64,000 nt of DNA from Evansella sp. LMS18 (GCF_024362785.1 NZ_CP093301.1:3844001-3908000), one strand, 5' to 3'. Shown: positions 1 to 8,800, counted from the first letter of the stretch. Program-made: numbers and translations. The notes: generated from the sequence alone by a model not told the origin.

Positions 1-415
1 TAGCATTAATGGCATAAGGAAGTTTTTCCGCCGCTTTGTTAGAACGGAGATTTTCTTTTCTGATTTTCATATAAACGGTTTCGATCCCAAGCTCATAAAA
101 AAGTTCAGCAAAAAATAAATCTTTCGCACGAGTATTAAAACCCATTCCGTGATATGGCTTGCCAATCCATGTGCCGAGGAAACCGGCCTTGTTATCGATA
201 TCGAACAGGCTGATGGTGCCTGCAGGAATGCCCCAATCGTCGAGGATTGTCCTGGATATAATCAATCCTTGCTCTTCAGCCTCAATTGTATGTTTTGAAA
301 TAAATAAAAACTCTTCATAAGAATCGGCTTTCTGGCGCACAAAAGGGAAGACATCGGGATGCACCATTAAGTCATAAAGAACATGACAGTCCTGCAAGTC
401 ACGTTTTTTCAGCAT
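1..415 (-). CDS. GNAT-family N-acetyltransferase, 3' part cut by window edge
   Basis: The first 138 residues of a GNAT acetyltransferase are visible; the gene runs off the left edge. Such enzymes move an acetyl group from acetyl-CoA to an amine, often on ribosomal proteins or small molecules; the substrate cannot be told here. The start is ATG at 415, preceded by a GGAGG ribosome binding site 7 bases away. Typical features are the beta-strand segment AGTISLFDID, the acetyl-CoA loop region reading GMGFNTRAKDLFF, and the RKENLRSNKAAEKLPY segment, which matches the usual N-x-x-S/A-x-x-x-x-E-K-x-G/L pattern of RimJ/RimL-like proteins. The RimL-like assignment is inference from those motifs. Confidence 0.8.
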   Translation of the reverse strand, partial: MLKKRDLQDCHVLYDLMVHPDVFPFVRQKADSYEEFLFISKHTIEAEEQGLIISRTILDDWGIPAGTISLFDIDNKAGFLGTWIGKPYHGMGFNTRAKDLFFAELFYELGIETVYMKIRKENLRSNKAAEKLPYAINA

Positions 416-467
416 AGCTATTCCTCCAGTTAAGGGCAGAAATGCAACGGAAATAAACAGCGGATTT

Positions 468-508
468 CCACCCTCGAAATTTTTTAACGTACAAAAATTT
501 CGGGGTGG
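468..508. repeat. Long AT/GC-mixed hairpin upstream of the GNAT gene
   Basis: The arms CCACCCTCGAAATTTTT and AAAAATTTCGGGGTGG pair over about 16 bp with one bulged T and a loop of about 8 bases. It lies 50 bases upstream of the acetyltransferase start and is flanked by T runs on both strands, so it could terminate transcription in either direction or act as a leader structure. Confidence 0.55.
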
Positions 509-545
509 GAATCGAACCCACTAGAACCAGTAATGCTGGTGGCGC
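496..545 (-). other. tRNA T-arm-like fragment, no complete tRNA
   Basis: On the minus strand the sequence GTGGGTTCGATTCCCAC has exactly the form of a tRNA T-arm (5-bp stem, TTCGATT loop), followed by CCCGAAA where a 3' acceptor strand would be. It is preceded by ACCAG-CATTA-CTGGT, which resembles an anticodon arm but has a 5-base loop. No matching 5' acceptor TTTCGGG or D-arm is present, so this is at most a decayed tRNA or a tRNA-like structure. Confidence 0.25.
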
Positions 546-673
546 ACCATTTGCCTTCCCATAAACAGCGATTCAGCGTTCGTGTGAACCTCTGTTATAT
601 AAGACTAATTAAGTTTTTGGTAAAAAATGTTGATTTAAAAGAATTCTCAAGATTGAAGGTAAAAGCGCGAGAC

Positions 674-720
674 TGTCTCTTCCTCTTCCCGATTAGCTCC
701 GTAGAATATACGTCGAGACA
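674..720 (-). repeat. 47-bp palindromic repeat, copy 1 (inverted)
   Basis: The unit begins TGTCTC and ends GAGACA, with the inner pattern TTGTCTCGAC...AGAGGAAGAGACA when read on the minus strand. The same unit occurs at 807-854, 900-946 and 19916-19962. The homology with the distant copy extends beyond the unit, from about 671 to 763, including CCCGACCGG and AAGAGCAT blocks. Confidence 0.75.
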
Positions 721-806
721 AATCGGAGCATTTGCGGAGAAGCGATGCTCTTGCCGGTCGGGAATAGCATTAGCCACGAGCATAGCATCTTGAATATACT
801 ACGAGT

Positions 807-854
807 TGTCTCGACGGATGCAGCTTCAGAGCGATACTAGTAGAGGAAGAGACA
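807..854 (+). repeat. 48-bp palindromic repeat, copy 2
   Basis: The unit runs from TGTCTCGACGGAT to AGAGGAAGAGACA in direct orientation. Its ends are the same 6-bp inverted repeat TGTCTC/GAGACA as copies 1, 3 and 4. The interior is less conserved than the ends. Confidence 0.75.
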
Positions 855-899
855 GTTATCCCGCAGGGACGAGCGACACTTCATGAATCCGCTGCGAGT

Positions 900-946
900 T
901 GTCTCGACATATCAACTACAAAGCAAAACTAGCAGAGGAAGAGACA
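900..946 (+). repeat. 47-bp palindromic repeat, copy 3
   Basis: The unit starts TGTCTCGACATAT and ends AGAGGAAGAGACA, 93 bases after copy 2 starts and in the same orientation. Both copies are preceded by CGAGT, so a slightly larger unit was probably duplicated locally. Confidence 0.75.
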
Positions 947-959
947 CATCTTTTTTCCC

Positions 960-1000
960 CAGGAAGCTGAGGCAATGCCCGAGGCAAGCGAGCGTCTTTT
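960..1000 (+). repeat. Fragment of GC-rich dispersed repeat
   Basis: The stretch AGGAAGCTGAGGCAATGCCC and the following GAGGCAAGCGAGCG match the end of the GC-rich repeat at 12139-12266 and its inverted copy at 19804-19876 (blocks AGGCTGA and GCCCGAGG). It directly follows the palindromic repeats, the same arrangement as near 19.9 kb. The rest of the 416-1254 gap shows no convincing gene. Confidence 0.55.
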
Positions 1001-1254
1001 AGCGCAAATCAATACTTAAATTTCATCTCACATTACGTATAATACAAAAATTTTATCCAAAAGGGAACTGTTTTTTTCTGTCAGCTTATAAAATATTTTT
1101 CTGTGTTTTGAGAGGTGTGGAAGCATCCTGCCCTGGGAAAAAGTAAACAGAAAGGATATAAAAGCCGTAGATGAGAAAAAAGCGTTTTCTTCTTCAAATT
1201 TTCACGAAAATTCGCTATAGTTGATATGGTACGAAATTAGGAAGGTGGATTGCG

Positions 1255-4200
1255 ATGAGCATAACAGATGCACTTCATCAGCAGGAGGAAACAATCCCTT
1301 TTTCTGTTGAAGAGAAGTTTCGCTTGAAAAAGCTTGAGGATAAACAAAAAGAAAAGATATTCGAGGTGGCATTCTGCGGCCACTTTTCAGCAGGTAAATC
1401 AACTATTTTAAATAAACTTCTGGGAGCAGAGGTGCTGCCCACAAGCCCGATTCCGACCAGCGCTAACATTATCAGGATATCGAATGGTGAGCTGGGGCTC
1501 AAGGTTCAATCCGAGGAAGAAAAGGAAAAATCCTGGGAAGGAGAGATTCCATGGAACCAGGTTCGGGAGTGGGGGATGAACGGGAATGATATCTCCGGGA
1601 TGACGATAACAGCTCCTCTGCCATTCCTTGGGGAGCACAGCGCCATCCTTGATACACCAGGGGTGGACTCCACTGATGAAACTCATGAGGCAGTCACCCT
1701 GGAACAGCTGTATACGACAGACGTGATTGTTTATGCGATGGATTATAATCATGTGCAGTCTGAAACGAATCTATATTTCCTGAAACAGCTGAGCACAGAG
1801 AAAAAGCCTGTGTATATTTTAATTAACCAGGTTGATAAGCATAATGAAAACGAAATTCCGTTTTCAGTATTTAAACAGTCGGTTAAAGACGTATTCAGCC
1901 GCTGGGAAATCGATTACCTAGATTTGTTCTTTACAACGATGAAAGAGCCGGACCACCGTCTGAATGAATTTCCCCGATTTGAAAAAACGATAAAGTCACT
2001 GCTCTATAATAGTGGCGGACTTCTTGAAGGCTCCAGGTCCAGGCTGGAACAAGGTTTTTTCAGTGCTGTGGAAAACCGTCTGCAGGAAGAGGAGCAGGAG
2101 CGGAAAGATACGATAATCTCAGAAATGGAAGAGAGAGGTTTCAGAGCGGAACAGTTATCTGAGAAAGAAGGCCTCATGCAGGAACTTGAAACGGTGAGGA
2201 ATTATGAAGAGCAGCTGGAAGAGGGCTTTGAAGAAGAAATCGGGAGACTCTTCAAAAATGTAACCTTATTCCCGTATTCCACTACTGAGCTGGCAAGGAA
2301 CTGGATCGAGAGTATTCAGCCTGGTTTTAAAGTTGGCTTGTTGTTCTCCGGAAAGAAAACGAAAGAGGAGCAGGAGAGCCGCCTTGGAAAACTGACAGCA
2401 GATCTCCAGGATAAGGTGAAGACTCAGCTATTATTCCACCTACAGTCATATTACCGTACGGTTGACAGGACAAAGCTTTCCAATGTGGAAGAATTCGAAA
2501 AAGCCATTGATGAACTGGATTATGAAGTGACCCCTGAATTACTAACGTCCAATGTTAAGACAGGGCATTCCAGCAGAGATTACGTATTTACTTTTACAGG
2601 CGAGATCACCACGCTTATTATCCGGGATCTCAGAGGTAAAGCACAGAATCTCCTCAATATTCAGCTCAAGGGTATGAAGGATTATTACGCCAGAAGAGAA
2701 CAGGAGCTTACCACAAAACTAAAGGAATTTGAGGAACTGGAAGAATACCAGGTAAAGCTTGATGAACTGTCTGCACACTATAATGAGCAGTTGAAAGTTG
2801 TAAGGGAGAAGCTGGGGGAATACCCTTCCAGCCGCTTTTTCACAGACCAGCTTCGTGATACGGAGAAAAATGGCTTTCCAGATAACTCTTTTAATGGCTT
2901 TGAAAATATAGTACTGCCTGAAGAAAGTGTTATTGAAACAGACTGGTCTGAAGTGTCTGAAGTTAGTTCTGTGGATTTTTCGGAAGAAGAGACTGCCAAG
3001 TGGCTTGGAAATATAAAAGATGTTCTTCAGAAAAACGATGGGAGAAAGCTGCTCAGCCAGGAACGTGGAAATCTGTTGAAACGAATAGACCGATATGAAA
3101 ATCAGCGTTTTATCGTTTCTTTATTCGGTGCGTTCAGTGCTGGAAAGTCCAGCTTTGCGAACGCATTGATTGGCGAAGAGGTGCTGCCGGTTTCGCCAAA
3201 CCCAACGACTGCGACAGTAAACACGGTGGAAAAATCCACTGAGGAAAATAAGCACGGCACAGCTTTAGTTTATATTAAATCAGAAAAAGCGTTAAATGAA
3301 GAGATAGGCAAGGTCAGCGGCCAGCTTGATGCTGATCTGGACATTAATTCTCTTAAGAGCTGGAAGGCAAACATTAAGGATTATTTTTCAAGTATGCAAA
3401 GAACGTACGCTGAGTATTTGATGACAATCAAGGAAAGTCTTTCAGTCTCACCTTGGAAACTGGGAGGAAGCTTTTCAGTACCGGTTTCTGAAATGCAGAA
3501 TCTTGTTGCTGATGAAAGCAAAGCGTGTCTAATTGATAAAGTGAACATTTTTTATGACTGCCCGGTAACCGAACAGGGTATTGTGCTCGTTGACACCCCG
3601 GGAGTTAACTCCATCCATGGGCGGCATACAAATGTAGCATTTCAGCAAATGCGGCAGTCGGATGCGATCTTTTATTTAACGTATTATAATCACGCTTTTT
3701 CTAAGGCAGATGAGTACTTCCTTCAGCAAATGGGAAAAGTGAACGAAAGTTTCGGCAGCGATAAGCTGTATTTCGTAATCAATGCATCAGACCTTGCGGG
3801 AAGCCCAGGGGAGCTGAACGGAGTAAGAAAACATGTGCACGACCAGCTTGTCCGGAACGGGATCGATAAGCCGCGGCTGTATCATCTTTCAAGCAGGGAA
3901 GGTCTGAAGGCTAAAAAGAAAAATAGCGAAGAGAAGACGGATTTTTCTTATTTCGAAAAGTCATTCTATGACCATACAATTATAGAGCTTAAGCAGCTCA
4001 GCCAGAAGATGATCCGGCATGAGCTCCAGCAGCTGTCTGATAAGGCAAATGACAGTTTAGCGTTTATGAGATCAGAGGAGAAAGAACAGAAACAAAAGCA
4101 CGAGGAGCTGAAGGATAAAGTTGCAGCGGAGCGGGAACGTGTCGGAAAAGTTTCGTTCACTGACGCTTCGAGGGATGTTCTGCAGGAATTTGATCAGCTT

Positions 4201-4839
4201 GTTGTATACTTGCGGGATCGGATGAAGTACGTTCTGAATGACTATTATTCAACGGCTGTCAATGTCACTGTGCTGACTGGCGACACGAAGAAAGAACTGC
4301 AGGACCAGCTCAAAGGCGCAATTAACGATTGGAAGGGACAGGGCGAATATTTCCTGAAGCAGGAGCTTGAGGCCACACTCATCCGGATTGAAGAAAAACT
4401 GAAACGCCGTACGGAAGAATGGATTACCTATCAGGCACAGGAAATGAAACAGGAGCTTCCGTACCTTTATTGTGACAATGAGGTGGAGATTGAGCCTGTG
4501 GAATTAAATGAAGTGAATAACAAAATTGCTGTTCGTGCCGGCGAATTTACTGGTTATGTAAAATCCAAAAAAGACTTTTTTGAAAACGGAAAAGTCAAAG
4601 AGCTAAAGGAAGTTCTTGTATCAGCTGGTGCAGAAGCAGCTGCAGAAACGGTCATGGAATCCGCTGAAAAGATAAAGGTGAGAGTACAAGGCAGACTCCA
4701 AGAGGTAGAGAAGGAAGTAAGGATAAGGCTTACCAGTGCGGCAGAAAACGAGCTTGAACGTTTTGAGGTCATGTTCGACAAAGAAGAAGAGGAATCTCTC
4801 GAGCGGGAAGCAGAAGAATTAAAGAAATATGTTGTGTGA
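1255..4839 (+). CDS. dynA: Two-headed dynamin-family GTPase DynA
   Basis: This 1194-aa protein has the length and double architecture of Bacillus subtilis DynA (about 1193 aa), a membrane-tethering and fusing bacterial dynamin involved in membrane repair and phage tolerance. The first GTPase head has the P-loop GHFSAGKST at residues 42-50, the DTPG switch (LDTPGVDS) and the NQVD base-recognition motif. The second head has GAFSAGKSS at about 625-633, VDTPGVNS and a NASD motif. Long charged coiled-coil segments follow each head, as expected for dynamin stalks. The ATG start at 1255 has a GGAAGGTGG ribosome binding site. It appears monocistronic, with hairpins downstream at 4902 and 5078. Assignment is by domain order and length. 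Confidence 0.93.
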   Translation: MSITDALHQQEETIPFSVEEKFRLKKLEDKQKEKIFEVAFCGHFSAGKSTILNKLLGAEVLPTSPIPTSANIIRISNGELGLKVQSEEEKEKSWEGEIPWNQVREWGMNGNDISGMTITAPLPFLGEHSAILDTPGVDSTDETHEAVTLEQLYTTDVIVYAMDYNHVQSETNLYFLKQLSTEKKPVYILINQVDKHNENEIPFSVFKQSVKDVFSRWEIDYLDLFFTTMKEPDHRLNEFPRFEKTIKSLLYNSGGLLEGSRSRLEQGFFSAVENRLQEEEQERKDTIISEMEERGFRAEQLSEKEGLMQELETVRNYEEQLEEGFEEEIGRLFKNVTLFPYSTTELARNWIESIQPGFKVGLLFSGKKTKEEQESRLGKLTADLQDKVKTQLLFHLQSYYRTVDRTKLSNVEEFEKAIDELDYEVTPELLTSNVKTGHSSRDYVFTFTGEITTLIIRDLRGKAQNLLNIQLKGMKDYYARREQELTTKLKEFEELEEYQVKLDELSAHYNEQLKVVREKLGEYPSSRFFTDQLRDTEKNGFPDNSFNGFENIVLPEESVIETDWSEVSEVSSVDFSEEETAKWLGNIKDVLQKNDGRKLLSQERGNLLKRIDRYENQRFIVSLFGAFSAGKSSFANALIGEEVLPVSPNPTTATVNTVEKSTEENKHGTALVYIKSEKALNEEIGKVSGQLDADLDINSLKSWKANIKDYFSSMQRTYAEYLMTIKESLSVSPWKLGGSFSVPVSEMQNLVADESKACLIDKVNIFYDCPVTEQGIVLVDTPGVNSIHGRHTNVAFQQMRQSDAIFYLTYYNHAFSKADEYFLQQMGKVNESFGSDKLYFVINASDLAGSPGELNGVRKHVHDQLVRNGIDKPRLYHLSSREGLKAKKKNSEEKTDFSYFEKSFYDHTIIELKQLSQKMIRHELQQLSDKANDSLAFMRSEEKEQKQKHEELKDKVAAERERVGKVSFTDASRDVLQEFDQLVVYLRDRMKYVLNDYYSTAVNVTVLTGDTKKELQDQLKGAINDWKGQGEYFLKQELEATLIRIEEKLKRRTEEWITYQAQEMKQELPYLYCDNEVEIEPVELNEVNNKIAVRAGEFTGYVKSKKDFFENGKVKELKEVLVSAGAEAAAETVMESAEKIKVRVQGRLQEVEKEVRIRLTSAAENELERFEVMFDKEEEESLEREAEELKKYVV

Positions 4840-4901
4840 ATGAATTAATTGCAGCGTAAGACGGCAACTCGTTCGGGAAAAGCATGAAAAGCTGAAAATC
4901 C

Positions 4902-4930
4902 ATTTTAGACGGCATTCAGCCGTCTAAAAT
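4902..4930. terminator. Perfect 12-bp inverted repeat after dynA
   Basis: ATTTTAGACGGC and GCCGTCTAAAAT pair perfectly around the loop ATTCA. There is no long T run after it, so it may be a weak terminator or an mRNA-stabilising hairpin. Confidence 0.5.
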
Positions 4931-4935
4931 TAGTT

Positions 4936-4970
4936 GAAGCCGTGCCCGCAGAACGCGTCCGTCTGAAGCG
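4936..4970 (+). repeat. Fragment of GC-rich dispersed repeat
   Basis: Blocks GAAGC, TGCCCG and GAACGCGTCCG line up with the right part of the repeat at 12139-12266 (GAAGCGTTGCCCGGGGAACG then CGTCCG). Only this end of the repeat is present. Confidence 0.5.
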
Positions 4971-5077
4971 TAAATCGAACAACAAAGTGAGCTTTTTAGA
5001 TAATCTTCGTATTAAAGTTGTAAATCTTAAATTATGAAATTGATTCTGTGTAAAAACAAATAAACGATTGGATAACG

Positions 5078-5115
5078 AAAAGGAACGGAGGCATGAGGCT
5101 CCGTTCCTTTTATAT
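5078..5115. terminator. Bidirectional intrinsic terminator between dynA and DUF456 gene
   Basis: AAAAGGAACGGAG and CTCCGTTCCTTTT form a 13-bp stem with A and T runs on the two sides. Its place between two convergent genes fits shared termination. Confidence 0.8.
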
Positions 5116-5135
5116 GTAACCCTTAAATTTGTCTT

Positions 5136-5618
5136 TTAGAAAAACCAGACATTAACAAAGAACAGGATAATCATTAACAGTTGAATTAGTCCTTTTGCAA
5201 AAGTACTGCTGAGAAAAGCCAGCAATGTGCCCAAAGCAATTTTCAAACTCCGGGAAAAATCATTACCCTGTGTAAGTTCTGTCAGTAATACGAGAGCAAA
5301 AGGCACGAGGAGGATTCCGAAGGGAGGAAATACAAAAATCCCTGCAATAATCCCCACAGCAGCCGCTCTGCTGCCCCATTTGGAGCCACCGTACTTTTTA
5401 ACAAAATACATGCTCGCTGCATAATCAGCAGCAAATATAAATATAGTTAACACGATTAAAGTACTCCACGTCCACCAGGTTATTTCAGACAGAATAAAGA
5501 AGTGGTATAGCGCTACCCCAATCCAGATCATAAGGACAGCAGGTATAATTGGATAAATCAGACCAACGAAACTGATTATAAAACATGCAATAATAATTAT
5601 CCAAAGAATTGTTTCCAT
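5136..5618 (-). CDS. DUF456-family membrane protein
   Basis: A 160-aa, highly hydrophobic protein with about four to five membrane segments, recognisable as DUF456 by the segments GLIYPIIPAVLMIWIG near the N-terminus, the DYAASMYFVKKYGGSKWGSR motif and the central AGIFVFPPFGILLVPF. Members are small integral membrane proteins of unknown function common in Firmicutes and Actinobacteria. The ATG start has an AGGGGTGAT ribosome binding site. It is convergent to dynA and shares the terminator at 5078. No function can be assigned beyond the family. Confidence 0.85.
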   Translation of the reverse strand: METILWIIIIACFIISFVGLIYPIIPAVLMIWIGVALYHFFILSEITWWTWSTLIVLTIFIFAADYAASMYFVKKYGGSKWGSRAAAVGIIAGIFVFPPFGILLVPFALVLLTELTQGNDFSRSLKIALGTLLAFLSSTFAKGLIQLLMIILFFVNVWFF

Positions 5619-5752
5619 TGTATCACCCCTGTTAAATTCTACAGGACAGGGATTAAAACGACAATTATAAAGCCTGTGAGGGAAGCTGGCAGGTAATCTT
5701 TAGTCTGCAGTACATATTGCCAAAGCAGTTCTTCCAGGCAGTTTTGCAAATA

Positions 5753-5914
5753 TCATTCTTCTGTTCTTTCATCATCGTAACTCAATGTGATTACTTTTGT
5801 GTACTCTCCTCTTTTAATTTCTTCAGGTGTCGCTTCTGCGCTTAATTCTTCATCATCATCGATTCCAGTAGCAATTGTAGGTTCTTCGTTTTGGGACTTC
5901 TTTTTTTCGGACAT
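5753..5914 (-). CDS. Small acidic hypothetical protein (53 aa)
   Basis: An open frame encodes 53 residues beginning MSEKKKSQNEE and ending YDDERTEE. It is strongly acidic in the middle (DDDEELSAEATPEEI) and has no membrane segment. The start is chosen at ATG 5914 because a strong AAGGAGG site lies 10 bases upstream; the frame is open further upstream but without a ribosome binding site. I do not recognise the family with certainty. Its size and acidity recall the small soluble proteins that bacilli often encode next to stress or sporulation genes, but no role can be inferred. Confidence 0.6.
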   Translation of the reverse strand: MSEKKKSQNEEPTIATGIDDDEELSAEATPEEIKRGEYTKVITLSYDDERTEE

Positions 5915-6042
5915 GAACAATAACCTCCTTTTTTGTAATAGCAGAAAAACAAACTGCCTGCTGAACTGCCGGTGCGGGGTGGCTTTTTCCACAGCCGTAG
6001 CAGTTACTGCAGGCAGCTTAAAGAATTCCAAGCAGCTGAACG

Positions 6043-6219
6043 TTAGTGCCTAAGTTCGTCTAAAGCGTTCTGGATTGGTTTCATCATGTTGTTGCCGTTA
6101 TTATTTCTGTTACGCATCATACTGACGGCAGCAGCGCCAAGACCGACACCGACCAACGACATCATTAATCCGTTTTTGTTGTTGTTACGCTTCTTGTTTC
6201 CGAACATGTTCATGTTCAT
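6043..6219 (-). CDS. Small Asn/Met-rich protein (58 aa), DUF3918/YrzQ-like
   Basis: A 58-residue frame starts MNMNMFGNKKRNNNNKNG, has a short hydrophobic glycine/alanine helix (LMMSLVGVGLGAAAVSMM) followed by RNRNNNGNN, and ends QNALDELRH. A short helix between Asn-rich stretches is the pattern of the small YrzQ/DUF3918 proteins of bacilli; that match is from memory and is tentative. The ribosome binding site is GAGGGGG about 8 bases before the ATG at 6219. It lies 128 bases upstream of, and in the same direction as, the small acidic gene, so the two may be cotranscribed. Confidence 0.6.
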   Translation of the reverse strand: MNMNMFGNKKRNNNKNGLMMSLVGVGLGAAAVSMMRNRNNNGNNMMKPIQNALDELRH

Positions 6220-6420
6220 GCTGCAAGCCCCCTCAAAGGATTTTGTTTAAGAACTGAAACCAGCCCCAAACATTAATTATATTTGGCTAAATCCGGTGTT
6301 TTATGTGAGGTGAACTTTACCACAGGCTTATTTAAGAATTCATGCTTAAAACAGTTATCATATATCAGGCAGGGGTCAAAATAGTATAGAAGCAAAGAGG
6401 TGTGAAGGAGGGCAGCCAGT

Positions 6421-7677
6421 ATGAAAAAAAATGTTTTAAAGCTGGTTCAGACAGGCAGAAAATTAATGAGATACCCTTCAAAAATGTGGCTGTATATCCT
6501 CCGTGAGGCAAAAGAACTAAAAAACAGGCAGCATATAAGTGAGGAATGGAAAAAGCTGAGAGTGGATGAAAAGCAGCTTGCTGAAATAAAGAAAAACCTA
6601 AAGGAGACAAAACTCAAGAAAGATACATCTGCTTCCAGTCAGGAGGACAACCTCCTTAATAGCATCATTGAAGAAACAAAAGAAAAAAACAGGAATAATG
6701 TTACAAGAACAGCAGCTTACCTTGATTTTTTCCTGGAAAACAGGGAAGTCCACTGGGCTCTGCTCGCTCATATGGTTTCGAGGAACGGTGGATGGAACAT
6801 GACAGACCTGAAGGGAGGTCTTGTGTCCGGCCTGCTGGGGGAGCAGGATAAAAAAGAATATTTTATGTTTTTGGAGCGTGCGAACGCAGCCATCTTTCGT
6901 GATGCATATCCTCAGCTGCTTTTGTATGAAGCAAGCAAAATGAAATCCCGGGAATTATTTGAGCTTCTTCCATATGCGGGAGTATCCGAATTTATGATCC
7001 CTTTCTGGGAACACTTTTATAAGACAGGGGACTCCAAAATGCTTACTGTTGCTCTCATTATTAATGAGCAATATAATATTGAAGTCCCTGTAGTGCAGGA
7101 TAGCGGATACCAGGAAAAAGTATTACAGTCCTGGCAGTTTGTTATACAGGAAACACTTCATTTTTCGCGAGTGCTGTTCCCATACAGATTGACAGATAAC
7201 AAAGTCAGACTGGCAGGACAGTATGTTGAACAGTTTTCCAATGTTGACAAAAGAATTGAACTGGGAAAACGGCTGTACGGCATATTGTTTGGTATTCCAT
7301 CCATCCATGAAAAAATTATTAAATATGCAGCAGAAGTACCTCATACCGGCTCAAGGACAGACTTCTGGCCACATATGTTCACCGAAAAAAAATACAAAAG
7401 CGATAAAAACAAATGGCATGATTGTGAAGAAGCTGAAGAACCGTTTCTCTACAGTCCCAGACTAACTGACGCCTGGAAAGACGTTAAGCATGAATACCTT
7501 ACTGGAGAGAACTGGTTCAAAAAGGAGCAGGAAAGGGTTTTCAGGCATTTCCGCAGGACAAGAACACCTGCTTCATTTGACCAGACAAATGAATATTGCC
7601 TGGACCTGTATGAGCTCTCATTAATAGGCTCAACAAGGAGGAAGAAAAAGGGGGATAGGGGACACAAAGCTAAGTGA
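6421..7677 (+). CDS. yppC: DUF2515 (YppC-like) protein
   Basis: A 418-aa soluble protein with the signature of DUF2515: residues 111-133 read HWALLAHMVSRNGGWNMTDL and then KGG, followed by a LFLERANAAIFRDAYPQLLLYE-type segment, here starting at FLERANAAIFRDAYPQ. B. subtilis YppC is the reference member; its biochemical role is unknown. The N-terminal 100 residues are basic and likely helical. The protein is longer than YppC, mainly at the N-terminus and in the basic tail ending RRKKKGDRGHKAK. The ATG has a GGAGGG-type site 8 bases upstream. It converges with the exonuclease gene at 7714 with only 36 bases between stops. Confidence 0.8.
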   Translation: MKKNVLKLVQTGRKLMRYPSKMWLYILREAKELKNRQHISEEWKKLRVDEKQLAEIKKNLKETKLKKDTSASSQEDNLLNSIIEETKEKNRNNVTRTAAYLDFFLENREVHWALLAHMVSRNGGWNMTDLKGGLVSGLLGEQDKKEYFMFLERANAAIFRDAYPQLLLYEASKMKSRELFELLPYAGVSEFMIPFWEHFYKTGDSKMLTVALIINEQYNIEVPVVQDSGYQEKVLQSWQFVIQETLHFSRVLFPYRLTDNKVRLAGQYVEQFSNVDKRIELGKRLYGILFGIPSIHEKIIKYAAEVPHTGSRTDFWPHMFTEKKYKSDKNKWHDCEEAEEPFLYSPRLTDAWKDVKHEYLTGENWFKKEQERVFRHFRRTRTPASFDQTNEYCLDLYELSLIGSTRRKKKGDRGHKAK

Positions 7678-7713
7678 GGGATATATACATGTATGTACGA
7701 AGGAAGATGGATC

Positions 7714-8649
7714 TCATCCTCGCTTCAGTAAGAGCTCGTTAATAGGCTCTGTTATTCGGTCTTCAAGTACCATGATTTTAGATGAATGATTAAAATGATG
7801 TTCATAGCAGGACAAAAGATCGTGATAAAAGACAACAAGGAGGTTAATGCTTTCTTTAATCTCCTGTGTGAAAATTCCGGAACGATTAATCAAAACATTT
7901 TCGTATTTCTCCACCAGCCGTCTCGTTCTTTTGACTACTTTTCCCGCATCTTTCATTTTATAAATATCACTTAATTCCTTTTTATAGCTGGCCACATCTT
8001 TCGCAAGCTGTTCTTTAAGTTTCTCATTAATTTCCACGGAACTTTCCGGAAGATCATCCAGAATAAACTGCCTGATCATTACCAGGTCTGATTTCACCGG
8101 GTTCTGTTGAAAACTCATGTAGATACGAAGGGTATTGTAAGCGTCATACATAGGATTATGTTTTTCTCCAAGGAAGCTCAAATCATAAAAGGCAAGAGCA
8201 TTTTCTACTGATGGATTTATCCTTGATACCCGCTTTGTAAAAATACCCTGAAAATCAACATACCTTTTTTCAATTTTATCAATCGTAGTCTTATGAAGCA
8301 TGTGACGTTCTGCATCCAGTTTCAGACGAAGAAGGTCACTCGTTGACCATGAAAAAAAGCGGGATTTTTTCACTCCTCCCACCCAGGTCAGAAAAGCTTG
8401 AAATACCTCTTTAAAATCCTGTGCATCGGCCAGGTCTTCATCGGTGATCCCTGTGAGCTTTTTACAGAATCTGCTTAATGGCTTTTTATGCTGAGGTTTG
8501 ATATACATATCAAAATAGCCCACGCTTTCCGTCTCAAGCTCGTACTTAACAGCCCCCAGCCGGATCGCTTCCATATTGTTAAAGGTCATCCCCCGGTTAG
8601 AACATAGCATTTCAAAATCAAAGAAGATATACTGTTTTACTTCAGCCAC
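7714..8649 (-). CDS. DEDDh-type 3'-5' exonuclease domain protein
   Basis: The N-terminal 180 residues have the DEDDh exonuclease pattern: FFDFEM gives the D-x-E pair at residues 11-13, FSWSTSDLLRLKLD supplies the second block, and HNPMYDAYNTLRI gives the catalytic H with D five residues later. This matches KapD/ERI-1-like exonucleases that trim RNA or DNA 3' ends. The remaining 130 residues are a helical extension not found in KapD, so the exact substrate is unknown. The chosen start is GTG at 8649, 8 bases after AAGGTGGTGA; an in-frame GTG at 8661 overlaps the ribosome binding site and a nearby ATG is out of frame. Confidence 0.8.
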   Translation of the reverse strand: MAEVKQYIFFDFEMLCSNRGMTFNNMEAIRLGAVKYELETESVGYFDMYIKPQHKKPLSRFCKKLTGITDEDLADAQDFKEVFQAFLTWVGGVKKSRFFSWSTSDLLRLKLDAERHMLHKTTIDKIEKRYVDFQGIFTKRVSRINPSVENALAFYDLSFLGEKHNPMYDAYNTLRIYMSFQQNPVKSDLVMIRQFILDDLPESSVEINEKLKEQLAKDVASYKKELSDIYKMKDAGKVVKRTRRLVEKYENVLINRSGIFTQEIKESINLLVVFYHDLLSCYEHHFNHSSKIMVLEDRITEPINELLLKRG

Positions 8650-8800
8650 TTCATTCACCACCTTCCCAACAAGACATTATATAAGATAACCGGCTTGTAT
8701 GGAAGTACAAATTTCTGGAAAATGTTCTGCCAGAGGGGAGGGAATGGCCCCTGCTTTCAAAACAGGGAAACATCCTTTATAATAAAGACAACTTCATATA

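Noticed and set aside
533-793. 86-codon plus-strand frame
   Set aside because: It covers the tRNA-like fragment and a palindromic repeat, has no ribosome binding site and resembles no protein.
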